Source: Cymbomonas tetramitiformis
Lineage: Eukaryota; Chlorophyta; Pyramimonadophyceae; Pyramimonadales; Pyramimonadaceae
Assembly (NCBI GenBank): GCA_001247695.2
Contig: LGRX02034572.1
Span: 1-64,000 of the forward strand
Reading direction: 5' to 3'
DNA: 64,000 nucleotides
Shown: in pieces, positions 43,826-54,833 of the stretch
How the letters are laid out: each line of letters begins with the position of its first letter
Position numbering within the stretch: position 1 is the stretch's first letter
Notes under the pieces: model-generated
Databases searched by the model: none
Told to the model about the DNA's origin: nothing
The model's input: the letters and a program-made list of their open reading frames with translations, nothing else
Translations under genes and position numbers: made by a program

Positions 43826-45457
43826 GTGATCTCCAAGCCCAAGAAGACTGGACAAGACAGTGCTGAGGAGGCGCCATCAGAGGCGGCGCAGCCGAGCAAG
43901 CCAAAGGTGAGTGCAGAGCCCACCGGCCGTAGGCGTGAGGCAGCAGCAGTCGCGAGCGCCCCGAAGGTGAGCTCCGGGAGCGCCACGGAGATGAGCGGGC
44001 TCCTACCTGCCAAACACAGACCACCGTACTGCTATAGATGCACGGACCAAGCACAGACCATTGTACATTTAGGTGCATGGACCTACCAGTGAGCACCGTG
44101 CTGGACTAATGTAGTGATCCAAGGTGCTGGGAATGGGGGGAGCTTGGCCAGGAGGCAGTAGTGCGCAGCCAGCTCTTCGTGTTCGGGATCCCGGAGAAGT
44201 GGGACGATAAGCAGCTGCTTGGGTTCTTTGAGGTTTGTGCGCACAACGCTTTCCCTCCTATTTCCTTTCTTGCAGAGCCCGTGACGTGGCATGCCGGCGG
44301 ACTCCCTGGAATGGACTCTCACGCGGATATCTCAGGCATCACGTAGCATCAGTAATGAGAGAAAAAGATCCACAGTTGTTGACTGACAAGAGTCTGCCGA
44401 GCGGCCACGCTCTGTCGGGCCAATGGTTTGATGCACAGTTGTTGACTGACAGGAGTCTGCCGAGCGGCCACGCTCTGTCAGGCCAATGGTTTGATGCACA
44501 GTTGTTGACTGACAGGAGTCTGCCGAGCGGTCACGCTCTGTCAGACCAATGGTTTGATGCACAGTTGTTGACTGACAGGAGTCTGCCGAGCGGCCACGCT
44601 CTGTCAGGCCAATGGTTCGACGCCCGCAACTGTATTGCAGATTCCTTTCTGATATCGAGTCGAGGCATGTTCAGGCATGTGCCGTTAACCTATTGAAGGA
44701 GGGAAGTATTCAGCATGGTCATTCGCGATAGGCGGGAGCAGGTGAAACTAAAGGTCTCACCAGACACGGTCTCATGAAAATTCGTGGGAGGGTAAGATGT
44801 GATGTGAGCCGTGGATCAGGTGCAACCGTGGATAAAGATCCCAACTCAATCATTGTGATGTCCGCAGGAATACGAAGGCGTGGTTGAGGCGCGAATAGGG
44901 GTGGAGAAGGAGACGGGGCGCAACAAAGGGTTCGGGTTTGTGAGCTTCGAATGCAATGCTCAGGCCCTCGCCGCCGTGGAAGGTGTGACACACCAGAGCG
45001 ACCCGAGTGTGGCCACAAGAACCCCCTTTGGATGACAGCGTCATCTCACCGGCAATCAGCAAGCCACGAGTTGATCCCTGCCATCGGTCATGCAAGCTAT
45101 TTGTTGGTTGTTATCCTCGTTGTTCAGCACAGTCCGTCCACCGGTGCTCTCCGGGCTCAGCCACATTCTAAGGGCGGCCGCTCTTGTGGGCACAGCCCAG
45201 AGCCGTGTTGGAGGGGGCATGCGGACTGGCTGGTGGAATAGCATGCATGACTGAGAGGATGATTGGGCCGTGCAGGGTCGAACGGGCTGTGGCTCGAGGG
45301 CAAGCGCATAAAAGTGGAGCTGCGCCAGGCGAGGCCCCGCCCAGCAATGAGATCGTCCACATTTTCCACGTGGCGCCTGGAGCATCCCCGGATCCCCATC
45401 GTTGCTCAGATTGTGGCAACCGCCAACGAGCGCCCTCAGATCTCCTTGCAGCTCTGA
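43826..45457 (+). CDS. RRM-domain RNA-binding protein, C-terminal part
   Basis: Exons 43826-43906, 44152-44232, 44868-44982 and 45276-45457 join in phase. The first encodes a charged Lys/Glu/Ala linker (ISKPKKTGQDSAEEAPSEAA). The other three assemble one complete RRM: beta1/RNP2 is LFVFGI, helix 1 is DDKQLLGFF, beta2 is VVEARIGVE, beta3/RNP1 is KGFGFVSF, helix 2 is AQALAAVEG and the last strand is KRIKVELRQA. The aromatic residues of RNP1 and RNP2 needed for RNA stacking are present. The tail of about 35 residues ends at TGA 45457. The RRM sits at the C-terminus, as in CELF/Bruno-type proteins, but one domain does not settle the family. Introns have phases 0, 0 and 1. Confidence 0.85.
44373..44624 (+). 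repeat. 63-bp tandem repeat, 4 copies, in an RRM intron
   Basis: Four nearly identical 63-bp units (starting CAGTTGTTGACTGACAGGAG) lie within the intron between the first two RRM exons. The period is a multiple of three, so all frames stay open through it and give a 21-residue repeat (QLLTDRSLPSGHALSGQWF plus two residues). The donor at 44233 and acceptor at 44867 place it outside the RRM, so this frame is probably not translated unless the intron is retained. Confidence 0.85.
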
Positions 45458-45857
45458 ACATTGACTGTTGACCCTCAGATATCCTGGCCACTCGGACCAT
45501 TCGCTGTTGACCCTCAGATCGCCTGGCGGCGCTATCATTGCATTTCGAGCTTCCGATCTCCTGGCAACGCTGATCATTAGATATCTCAACCCTCAGATCT
45601 CCCGACAACGTTTGGCATTAGATATGGGCCCTAAGATCTCCTGAAATGGATCAAAACTCGGATTACCTGGCAAACCAGATCCTTTCGCGTAGAGGGCGTT
45701 ATCGCAGAAAGCTGGTGATAGTGTGTCTGCTTGTTCCTTCTGTAGGGAGGCCCAATGGGCAGAGAGACAGGGGGAGCCCCAGAAGCTAAAGGGAGAGTGG
45801 CGAGGGTGAAAATTGCGAGATCCCGTAAGGTCGGAGAGGCAACAGGGAAATTAATGT

Positions 45858-45968
45858 GAGGCCTGAAGGCTGGAGAGGTGGACGGGAGGCATGTGAGGCC
45901 TGAATGCTGGAGAGGTGGACGGGAGGCATGTGAGGCCTGAAGGCTGGAGAGGTGGACGGGAAGCGCGA
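45858..45968 (+). repeat. 37-bp tandem repeat, 3 copies
   Basis: Units starting GAGGCCTGAAGGCTGGAGAG, with one T/G difference in the second copy and divergence at the end of the third. It lies 0.4 kb downstream of the RRM stop codon. Confidence 0.85.
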
Positions 45969-46803
45969 CTGATGCCAGACAAGTTGGACATAGGGCCAGT
46001 CAATCGTTATGAGAGAAGTTTAGGTTTTGAGTTTCTCAAATGGGGCATCCTTCAGTATCAAAGCCCTCGCTTTGTTGTTTGCGGCGTGCAGGGTGGTAGC
46101 GGCAATTCATTGACAAGAGCCGCACCGAAGGAGCCAGATAAAGCGACGAAGCGAATGAAGACCAAATAGGCATCGCCGGCATCGATGTATGGAAGTGCAC
46201 ACGCAAACACAACCTTCATCGTCCATTGATCCACGGTCGTGGGTACATAGTGCTGCTTAATCACTTTCCCACGTGCGTGCAGTAGCTTTGGTGTTGGTTG
46301 TCACAGAAATATATTCAAGCATGCACACATATGTACACTTGCCGCAAGGTTAAGCATGCAGCTTTCGATACTCAGAACGGTTTGAGAGGTGGCGATGGGC
46401 ATCAGAAGATGCAATTAGCTTGCAATGGTGTAGTTGTTGTAAGCTTAGGTCCGAATCGTAACTATCGTGCTTTCAGACTCAATAGAATTGGACAAAAAGA
46501 GATAGTGAGAGTCTTGGTAACCGCAACAGTCTAATGGGAAGATACACGATGTCATTCTGGGTTTCCTATTTAACTAATATTCATTAAGAAGCCATCAATA
46601 GGAGGTAGTCATGGATCACATTTCGCGAGTTGAATCCGGTGGACCCTCCGGCGCAGGAGAGCACTTACGTGGAACTTTCTGTTGTGAGCCACCGGAGTTA
46701 ATCATAAATGGGCATCAACCGTTCAGTATCATTTTGCACTATTCGTATGGTCTATAGTACGCTCACAGCCTGGCGGTGTGTTGTGGGACGATCCACGCAC
46801 CGC
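45969..46803. other. Spacer
   Basis: I see no gene in this stretch. It contains a weak CGATGTATGGAAGTGCACAC region and AT-rich sequence only. Confidence 0.4.
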
Positions 46804-47074
46804 CAGGGGAGATATCTTCTTGAAATGTTGTTCGGCCAACACGGACTTTGTTCATCGGCCGGGTTTCGGCCGCATTGGCCAAGCACCCGCCGCAGGCGCA
46901 AAAATTTAATCTTAAGCATGTGAACTTTAGAAAATTGACAAAATTTTGTGAAAATTTGCGTGAATTTCACAGATTGTGTTCGGCCGCAGCTGATGCGAAA
47001 CATCGGCCGCATTTCGACCGCATGCCTTTATGTACGGCCTGCGGCCGGCCAATTGCGGTAAGATATCTACCCTG
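46804..47074. mobile_element. hAT-type MITE, 271 bp (copy 2)
   Basis: Ends CAGGGGAGATATCTT and AAGATATCTACCCTG, with a perfect 8-bp duplication CGCACCGC (46796-46803, 47075-47082). Subterminal TCGGCCG/CGGCCG repeats and an A/T-rich centre (GACAAAATTTTGTG) give it the same plan as the elements at 23406 and 48115. Confidence 0.92.
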
Positions 47075-47151
47075 CGCACCGCTGCCACCGACCAGACTCC
47101 GTGACTTCAACGACTTCAACCTGCTGTTCTCCATTGACTTCGTTCTCCAAT

Positions 47152-47205
47152 CTCGGGCTCTGGCTCTGGCCCTGACTCTGGCTCTGGCCTTGGCTCTGGC
47201 TCTGA
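47152..47205 (+). repeat. (CTGGCT/CTGGCC)n microsatellite
   Basis: Hexanucleotide run of GGCTCTGGCTCTGGCC type. On the minus strand it reads as a Gln/Ser/Gly repeat, which explains two chance ORFs. Confidence 0.8.
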
Positions 47206-47978
47206 TGGTGCGAATGGAGCACCCCGCCGGGCGCCGTGTTCCTTAGTATCACAGGTGGTCACACTGCCAGACAGATGTTTTGGTGTGATTTTCACTGTCA
47301 ACGGACTTGGACCTCCAAGGACAACCTCATATTTCAAATTTCTCGAGTTCGTCAGATTTCACATTTTCGAATTTTGGTGTCTGCGACTCTACTTTATAAT
47401 GCCTGGTGTGTTCTACTTGCCAGCTTACTGTATACAGAAATTGTTTGTCTCAGAATAACACAGCAGGACAGGCTTGCTTTCGCGGCACGGCAGATCGGCA
47501 GTGCTCAATCGCCTGTTGTATGCACCTAGAACCACATAACCCGTTTACGAACTGTTCTGCTCGTCACCACCCTCAGTCACTGAGGTGGTATGCTGAAATC
47601 TGTCCAGACAGCTCTGAAGGCTGTACCGATTATGACCTCTGACAGCTTTCGGGACAGTTACTACCGCACCGTGACTACTGTATGACTCGTGTGACCGAAA
47701 GCGAGTCGACAGTACTACGCACAGCAGGACGACTCGGTCATTTTTGCCGCACGAGTGGCCATTTATATATGTCACTGTCGCAAGAAAATTTGCTTGTCGC
47801 AGGTCAAAAAAGAGAATCTTCTTGAAAAACGGTGAACGCAGCCAGTTCCCTTAAAGGGGCAAAGAACGATTTCACAAAAAAAAAATGACATTGCCATCGT
47901 GGTACATGGCGGTCAAGACTGTCCAAAAGCTTTCGGCATGGATTTTTTTAAAAATATTCAGCTCTGTCACAAAAGCCT

Positions 47979-48632
47979 CTGGAAGACACGACAGTCCTCC
48001 ATCGACTGTCTGTCGACTGACCGACCGATCGGACCGGCGATCGAACGATCGGACCGGCGACTGATCGATCGATCGATCGAAGACCCGATCTCAGGTTTTC
48101 GCATTGCTCCAGAACAGGGAAGGAGGCTTACCGTGGCAGGCCGGCCCGGGGCCGTTTGAAGTCAGCCCGGGCCGGTTGCGGGCCGCTCGACTGCTGGATG
48201 CGGGCCGTCTCTCAGGGGTCCCGATTATGAAAATTTCTGTGAAAGTTGTGCGATTTTTATGATATTATCATACTTAAGATTATTTTTTTACTCATACGGA
48301 GGGCTATTTTGAAGATTGGCCGGGTTGACCGAAAGCGGGGCAGTTAAAAAATCAAATGCCGGCCGTTTCGGAAAAAATAAGCCTTCTTCCCTGCTCCAGA
48401 AGATACGACAGTCCTCCGTCGACTGTATGTCCATTATAGGACTGTCGACCGCTCGATCGGACGAGCGATCCGTCAAAATCCGATTGCTAATGGATTCGTT
48501 TGGAAGACAAGCATATCTCCAAGTTCGTGTCGCTCGTCTCTCGAAGATGCGACAGTCCTCCATCGATCGTCTGTTTGTGAACGACCGATCGGACCGTCGA
48601 CCGAACGATCAGACCGTCGATCCGACAAATAG
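47979..48632 (+). repeat. Three copies of a CGATCGGACCG-rich block
   Basis: ACGACAGTCCTCCATCGACTG and its variants recur at about 47988, 48406 and 48549, each followed by GACCGATCGGACCG-type palindromic runs and a (GATC)n stretch in the first copy. The MITE at 48115 separates the first block from the second. Confidence 0.75.
48115..48393. mobile_element. hAT-type MITE, 279 bp (copy 3)
   Basis: Ends CAGGGAAGGAGGCTTA and TAAGCCTTCTTCCCTG, with a perfect 8-bp duplication CTCCAGAA (48107-48114, 48394-48401). Arms rich in GGCCGG/CCGGCC and an A/T-rich centre with TGATATTATCA. Confidence 0.92.
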
Positions 48633-49010
48633 ACAAGGCTATCGTAAGTGTTGCGATAGCGTGCGCCGCGTGGGGGGCCGCAGTTGTGTCGGACCACGCA
48701 ATCAGGATCTAAGCTTTGACGCATCGAATAGCCGTTAACTCGGGCGCCGCCAGTTCATTATTATTTCAAGCGTACAAAACTACCGTCCTGTGTGCTGCTT
48801 TCGTTGCCTGTCTTTTTACTGTGTATATTTATCAGCACGAGTGTGTAGACGATTTCCCTTTCTTTTCGTTCATAAGATCGTACCAGCCTACGAACTGCTA
48901 AATAATATGTTTTCTCGCCCCGTTTCGCAAACGGGTCCATATATGGACATATCCCTATACGTATGTGTCGGACACATATAGGGACATCACTTTGACACAT
49001 ATGCCGCAGT

Positions 49011-49979
49011 ATGCCAATTGTATGGCTCGGCCTGCCTGTAATCCCCCTCATACTACCAGTGCAAGCAGACGGTGCAGCCTACGGCACCTTGTACAGAAAC
49101 CCGAAAGTATACACTGGTTATTTTCTCCCTATAATTGGCAGACAGACACTTCACACCTGTCATCTTTCAACATACATACCTGCAGCAATTGCATACTACA
49201 CTCCTTATGTAGCAAATGATAGGAAACTGTTCTCTATAAAACAGCTCATACCCAGAATAGAAACTAATACTGAACTTAGACTTAACTATAATAAAATAAT
49301 TCAATTGGCAGAAAGCTCTAGTCTAACATATGCCAACTTTACCCGGCAATCTGATATGTTCATCAGACAGCGGTCTGATATGCTCACGCGGTGCTTAGTC
49401 AACTTAAAACGGCCTGCAAATAACTTAACTTGGCCCAAAACAACCTTACTGCAGTGTACATATAACTTAATGCGGTTCATAGATAACTCAACACGGTGTA
49501 TAGTTAACTCAATATGGCTTGCATATAACTCAACATGGTCCGCAGTAAACTCACTACGGTGTACAAACAATTTAGTGTTGCCTGCATATAACCTGCTGCG
49601 GTACTTTGAAAACTTAACTCTGATTGCACATAACTTAATACAGTTCACAGTAGGATCACTACAGCTTGCAGATAACTTAGCATGGTTCACTAATAATTTA
49701 ATTCGGTATGCAAATAACTTAATACGGTTAGCAGTTTACTTAACAGATAAAACCGATAACTTAACACGATGCACAGCCAACCTAACGCGGTCCACTAATA
49801 ACTCAATACGGTCTGCAGATAACTTAGTACGGCTTGCAACAAACTTAATACGGTTCACTGCTAACTTTATATCGCTTGTAGATGACTTAATACAGTCCTC
49901 CGCAGGGAAAATAATGCGGTTCACAGTTAAACTAATATGCCTTGCAGAAAACCTAACATGGTCTGTTCAGCTGAGATGA
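49011..49979 (+). CDS. Heptad-repeat ORF (322 aa)
   Basis: The N-terminal 110 residues are of mixed composition (MPIVWLGLPVIPLILPVQAD...), so the start may lie elsewhere. From about residue 125 the protein is a tandem array of at least 25 seven-residue units of the form N-(L/S)-(T/I/M/L)-(R/W/Q)-x-x-x, encoded by a degenerate 21-bp minisatellite with core ATAACTTAATACGGTTCGCAG. Units keep Asn-Leu and often Arg while the DNA varies, and nearly all are exactly 21 bp, so the frame is preserved. A period of exactly seven residues with Leu/Ile at two places suggests an amphipathic helix or coiled coil, but Asn at every first position is unusual for that. It lies upstream of, and on the same strand as, the Ulp1-like ORF. 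No family recognised. Confidence 0.6.
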   Translation: MPIVWLGLPVIPLILPVQADGAAYGTLYRNPKVYTGYFLPIIGRQTLHTCHLSTYIPAAIAYYTPYVANDRKLFSIKQLIPRIETNTELRLNYNKIIQLAESSSLTYANFTRQSDMFIRQRSDMLTRCLVNLKRPANNLTWPKTTLLQCTYNLMRFIDNSTRCIVNSIWLAYNSTWSAVNSLRCTNNLVLPAYNLLRYFENLTLIAHNLIQFTVGSLQLADNLAWFTNNLIRYANNLIRLAVYLTDKTDNLTRCTANLTRSTNNSIRSADNLVRLATNLIRFTANFISLVDDLIQSSAGKIMRFTVKLICLAENLTWSVQLR

Positions 49980-50439
49980 AAAAACAGTCTGGAACTGAAA
50001 GTGTAATGCATGTTACAGGACCGTTGATGGACTTTAGAGGTCGCCTGATAGACACCAAATACCGAAGAAATAACACTGAAGACCCACTGATCAATGCCGT
50101 ACCACCTCGTGTTCTTTATTTCTCTGCGGAATAAACAAAGTGTCAGTCCCTTGATGTGTGCGGACTATGGCACACCTGTCTTAATGCTACATATTGGACA
50201 CATATGATGTCGTTTCTAGCTAAGCGGTCCAAATAAAATAAACCTAAGAATAATATCCCAGGTCCAAGAACGATCCTTAAATGGGCACACAAGAGGCACA
50301 AATCTGGCAGGCTCCTAAGGAAATATTTCTGCAACCGGATGGCTTACACGAGTGGCCCGGCCGACATCTCAAATAGGCTGCATGCAAAGCGGCCAATGAA
50401 ACAAAGAGAGGTAACTAAACTCAATAAGGTTCCACTGCA

Positions 50440-51841
50440 AAATAAAAGCCCCTTCACAAACCTGTGAAAACCCGGAAGTTTAAAAAAAGTCAAAGCCAAA
50501 ATAAAGGCAGTCAGTGGGGATTCGGGTGTAGAAACAAAACAAAAGCAGGTTGCAAATAACACCCTCGCTGAGGGCCTATTCTCTGACAAAGGCTGGCTTA
50601 ATATGACTCAAGTTGTAGGTGAAGTAAGCGCATGAGAGCCCGTGACCCCAGCACCATAGCCCCGATGGAGCTAAAGCTTATTATAAACAAACTAAAAAGT
50701 GGGGAGGAAAGTCTCACCAAGATTGTTGCCAGTAAACTCAAAAAGCACAGGCACACTCAAATAGGGATCTGTGATAGCATTCAATGGAGACTTCTGATGG
50801 TCAAACTGACGGGCGACAATGATGTCCTCCTAGCTTATGTTTATGACCCTTTCGGCGATAAGGCTGAAAAGGAAACTATAAACTCCATCACTACTCCTCT
50901 TAGGGTCTGGTTGGAGAACCTAAGAATGTCCCTTAAAGGAAAAGCTTCAAGCATCTTTACCATCAAGGAAACCTACCAAACTGACAGTTACAACTGCGGG
51001 GTTTGGGTTGCAAAAACGGCATACAGATGGTTTCAATGGAATCGTGAGGTCCAAGCTTTTCCCTTTGAGGAATATTTAACAAGAGATCTTAGAATAGGAG
51101 CTACAGGGCATATTGTAATGCAGAGTGAAATTCACAAATATCGCCTTGAAATGCGGGCGGAGGTAAACCCGATAATCACTGCCGGTTTGAACGTAGGAAG
51201 AGACGCGGCACCCCTTCATTCTGATGGCGTGATGGAAGTGGAATTCACTCAAAGCAACTCTCCCTCTCAGTCAGGTAGAATTACCCGTAAAGGGGTCCTC
51301 TCCTCTCACCATGTGAACGAGTCTTATTGCACACTTCGGATTGGACTGGTCACTTCAAAACAGCACGGAGGACGTTGCTACTAGCATCCAGAACTCTCAC
51401 GGCAACTATCACAGCATACCCAGACAGTCCGATCACACTAACACAACGTACATGTCTAACGTGAATTGGAATTGGTATGTCTTCCTCCATCTTGTTCCCC
51501 GAAAGATAGGCATTTGCTATGCCAGCGGCAGCCTAACAAACACCTTGGAAAGTAAACATCCCCTTTTCCTCAGTAACGAGATTGAACAATGCTTTATCAA
51601 ACTGAATTTTGGGGAGCATCCGAACAACTCGGGAATCCTAAGTTTCATAATAGCACAAAAAGCTACAAACATTGTACGAACCTGGAGGTATCACACCCCT
51701 GAGCAACTTGCCAGAGACCTGCTATATGCATTGAGTAAACTCCATATAAAAATGCTTCTGAAAAATGACAACACCCGTAGAATCAAGAAACTACTGGAGA
51801 ATGATTATGCCATCTCCCAGGTCAGAAATGAACTTAGATAA
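50440..51841 (+). pseudogene. Ulp1-like (C48) cysteine protease ORF, decayed
   Basis: From 50440 the frame reads KKVKAKIKAVSGDSGVETKQ and EGLFSDKGWLNMTQVVGEV, is cut by a TGA (50633-50635), and continues as the ORF 50632-51384. The catalytic domain signature is visible: QWRLLMVKL (beta strand that normally begins with the catalytic His-Trp; here Gln-Trp), VYDPFG (catalytic Asp), TYQTDSYNCGVWVAK (oxyanion Gln and catalytic Cys). After a frameshift near 51350, a second frame (to 51841) continues with LESKHPLFLSNEIEQCF and a helical region. The His-to-Gln change, stop and frameshift suggest an inactive copy. Such proteases in repeats usually belong to DNA transposons, Polintons or retroelements; the APE-type ORF downstream favours a retroelement. 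Confidence 0.65.
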
Positions 51842-52126
51842 TTGCAGATAGTGACTGACAGAAATACTGACCCGCCGAGGCAGCGGATCCAAAAAGCCAC
51901 AGATTTAAGGACCTCCTCTGGACAGGCTAGTGCACCAAAAACCAACCACGTTGAGAAAAACCCACAATATGGACAAAGGAGGAAATTCTCCCGCAGACAA
52001 AAGAGGAATGTCTACAAATCCAAATGTGTAAACGCCGCCTTTGACTTTGTGAATGAATATGACAAGATGGGGAGATGTTTGCATCAAGGCAGAAACAACA
52101 GAGGGAAATTGCAACAAATAAACTGA
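51842..52126 (+). pseudogene. Basic linker ORF between protease and endonuclease
   Basis: Same frame as the preceding segment after one TAA. Lys/Arg/Gln-rich (GQRRKFSRRQKRNVYKSKC), so a nucleic-acid-binding linker is plausible. It ends at a TGA just before the endonuclease frame. Confidence 0.4.
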
Positions 52127-52181
52127 AATAGGTAGACTAGAAAGCCTGCAGCAAGCCCAATTATCAAATAACCTCAAGATA

Positions 52182-52976
52182 ATGGGAATGAACCTCAGGG
52201 GTCTGAGACATGCACAGGAAGCAAAATGCAGTTTCATAAAGCTTGAAACCATTTGCAATATTATGATAGATGGCAGAGCGGACATTGTATGTGTTTCAGA
52301 AACGAAAATAAACAGTGAAAATCTAGCATTAGTCAAAACACTCATAACTCAAAAAGGCATTCAGTTCCGCACGTCATTTGTAGATGAAAATGCCTCGATC
52401 GGATCAATGTTTCTGTGGAACCCGAAAACCCTGCCTCTGGTTCCATCTGTCACGAGAGTTGACAGTACCGCAACGAGAGCCGTAATGACAAAATTTGTGG
52501 AAAAAAAGGATTTAGGCTTTACGTAGCCAGTGTCTACATGAACAATGCTACTCTTCAGGATGAACAAATCACCTTCTACGACACCCTCACGGATTGGGCA
52601 GCCAAAGCTGGAAACAACCCGAACAAAGCTTATATTGAAATCGGAGACAAGAACTGCACCATCACCCAACAACAACGCATTACAGGAGGCACCATCATGC
52701 CATACCGTGATCACCTGGAAAAGAACAAGCATCTCCTAGCACACCTCTGCAATGACAAATGCTCGCTTAAAGAGCTGATCATGGAGCACCACCCAGGCGA
52801 GGAAGTTTTCACCCACGTCATAAAGAAAAGTTCTAAATAAAGCTAAACTCACCCATATTCTTGCAAACACAACAATGGCTGACATGGCAGTCAAAACGGG
52901 TTGGACTGAAGAAAATCCGTATATTATCTCGGATCACGGCATTGTATGGGCTGAAATAAAACTTCCTACCCGGGAG
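52182..52976 (+). pseudogene. APE/EEP-type endonuclease fragments
   Basis: Three frames collect the motifs of an endonuclease/exonuclease/phosphatase domain in order: NLRGLRH at the start, DIVCVSETKINSE (metal-binding Glu), a middle with SVYMNN and EIGDKNCT (in place of the usual GDFN), and IISDHGIVWAEIK (catalytic Asp-His) at 52935. Frameshifts near 52520 and between 52680 and 52870 break it. In non-LTR retrotransposons this domain precedes reverse transcriptase, but no RT motif (FADD) follows before 53.3 kb, so the element is 3'-truncated or decayed there. Confidence 0.65.
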
Positions 52977-52979
52977 CGA

Positions 52980-54640
52980 CAACAACAAAAGCTGGGACGG
53001 AAAACAAGGCTGCAGTTCCCAGATTCCAAGGTGCAAAGGACACTACACATGAGAACTACACAGGATACCCCATATGCATGCCGATGCCCGCCTCTCCGCC
53101 AACCACACAACACAAATTGTCCAGAAAAGAGATGGCAAATTCTTGAAAGGCAAACGGCTACTCAAAGAAAGAGTTTGTCCATGCCATCAGTGTGTTCTAT
53201 ATAAACACGCCCACCTTTATCGCAAGCAAGACAAATTTTTGTGTAGTGTGTTGGAGGCTTTCTCATGTTTGCAAAGAAAATAAAAGCGAATGGTCATAGA
53301 CGGCCATATTTGAGTACGATATTGGATGTGTCTCAAGCATGTGCGTGCCATATATTCTATTCCCGAAAAACATAAAAATATTCTATTCCCCATTTTGGGT
53401 TAAACTATTCCTGAATAATAGTTTTTCGCATATGGTGCACGATTCTTATGGTTTAGCACTTTGGATAACCAATTTTCATGTTGAGAATCCGATATTTGAT
53501 GTCCGCATATGTCAGTTGCATGTTACCATAACCCTAATTTGGGTTTAAAGGGTTTTAAGGTCCCAAAATGGACTCAAATTGCACTTTTAGCCACATTTTA
53601 GCAACTTTCACCTTGATTGCGCCCATATGGGGCGCGATTCATAGAGTCTAGCATTTTGGAGAACCAATTTATATGTTGAGAATCCGATATTTGATGTCCG
53701 TATATGCCAGTTGCATGGTACAATAACCCTAATTTGGGTTTTAAGGTCCCAAAATGGACTCAAATTGCAGTTTTAGCCACTTTTTAGCAACTTTCACCTT
53801 GATTGCGCCCATATGGTCTAGCATTTTTGAGAACTAACTTTCATGTTGGTGGTGACAACTCCGAGATGGAGGATGGTGGAGATGAGACGACATGCATGGG
53901 TTGTGCATGCTCTGTACGCATGTCGCCCTCGCGGCGGCCTCGTGTTGGCATCGGATGCGGATCGGTGTCATTCCACCGGAAACTTTGTTCACTGCATGCA
54001 TTGCCTGTTAATTTTGCATCGGCTGCGTCGACATGAGCATAACCGCGTTGCTCTCCCGCCCGCAGCGGAGGTCCGAGGTGCTACAAGCGGGCATCACGCA
54101 GCGTTCGCCGTTGTAATAAGTAAACGTGCAATGTGCCCTTTATTATGAGTGTGATGAAAACCTCAGAGGATAGGGAATTGATGTTCTTTGTGGTTATGAT
54201 TTATGCATGTTAAGATCTTCCCATATTCACACGATCGCGTAGACGCGTACGTAATCGGATCGGACAGGATGAAGCCGGGATGACCACTCGTTTATTATTT
54301 GTGTAGCGGTGATTATAAAAATATTCATCTCATCAAGCGATCAGAGGAATTCGTCACAACGTCTATCCATCAATGAAGATATCAAACTATGTTGAAATGC
54401 TTATTACTGCTCGTCATAGCATTATTTATGGCAGGATGTCATGACGTGAAATATTGGATTGCCCATCTCACATCCATGGGTTTATAACATAAAACAAATT
54501 TTATGTTCTCGCTTCTCGCTAGCATAACAACATAATCGACCTCTGTGTGTTCACATTGAGTGTGTCTATGTCACATTCTTGTTGCCACTTTTGCTCTACT
54601 CTCGATGATATGGTCTACAAGTGCATAATATATACTCGTG
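52980..54640. other. Spacer with direct repeats
   Basis: No gene. A block of about 205 bp, including GAGAATCCGATATTTGATGT and AGGTCCCAAAATGGACTCAA, is duplicated (about 53430-53635 and 53636-53825) and starts a third, partial copy. The remainder is AT-rich without recognisable features. Confidence 0.5.
53430..53840 (+). repeat. Direct repeat of about 205 bp, 2+ copies
   Basis: Two adjacent copies with a small deletion in the second; both contain ACTTTCACCTTGATTGCGCC followed by CATATGG. Confidence 0.8.
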
Positions 54641-54648
54641 CCGCGGCG

Positions 54649-54833
54649 GATCAAACTTTCCTCTTGTTGCCTCGGCCACGAGCAGCAACTTGCGGTGTGG
54701 CCGCAGATGATGTAGTTTCTTCTCGCCCTTTGCCTCGTCCACGAGCAACAGGTGGGTGTGCAGCCGCAGATGATGCAGCTCCCCCTCGCACCTTGCCGCG
54801 GCCACCAGCAGCAGCTCGCGGCACCGCCGTTGA
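54649..54833 (-). pseudogene. 3' part of a Gly-Arg-rich repeat gene
   Basis: The minus-strand frame reads GGRGKVRGGAASSAAAHPP, VARGRGKGREETTSSAA and AARGRGNKRKV, then a TGA (54651-54649). Repeats of about 20 residues with (A/V)ARGRGKGR are like AT-hook or RGG-type nucleic-acid-binding tails, and NKRKV looks like a nuclear localisation signal. The matching upstream part lies 7.4 kb away at 62216-62711. The gene is split by the transposon 54834-62211. Confidence 0.6.

Noticed and set aside
49301..49924. Minus-strand ORFs opposite the heptad array
   Set aside because: They arise because the 21-bp repeat also leaves the complementary frame open; the plus-strand frame is longer and continuous over 322 codons.
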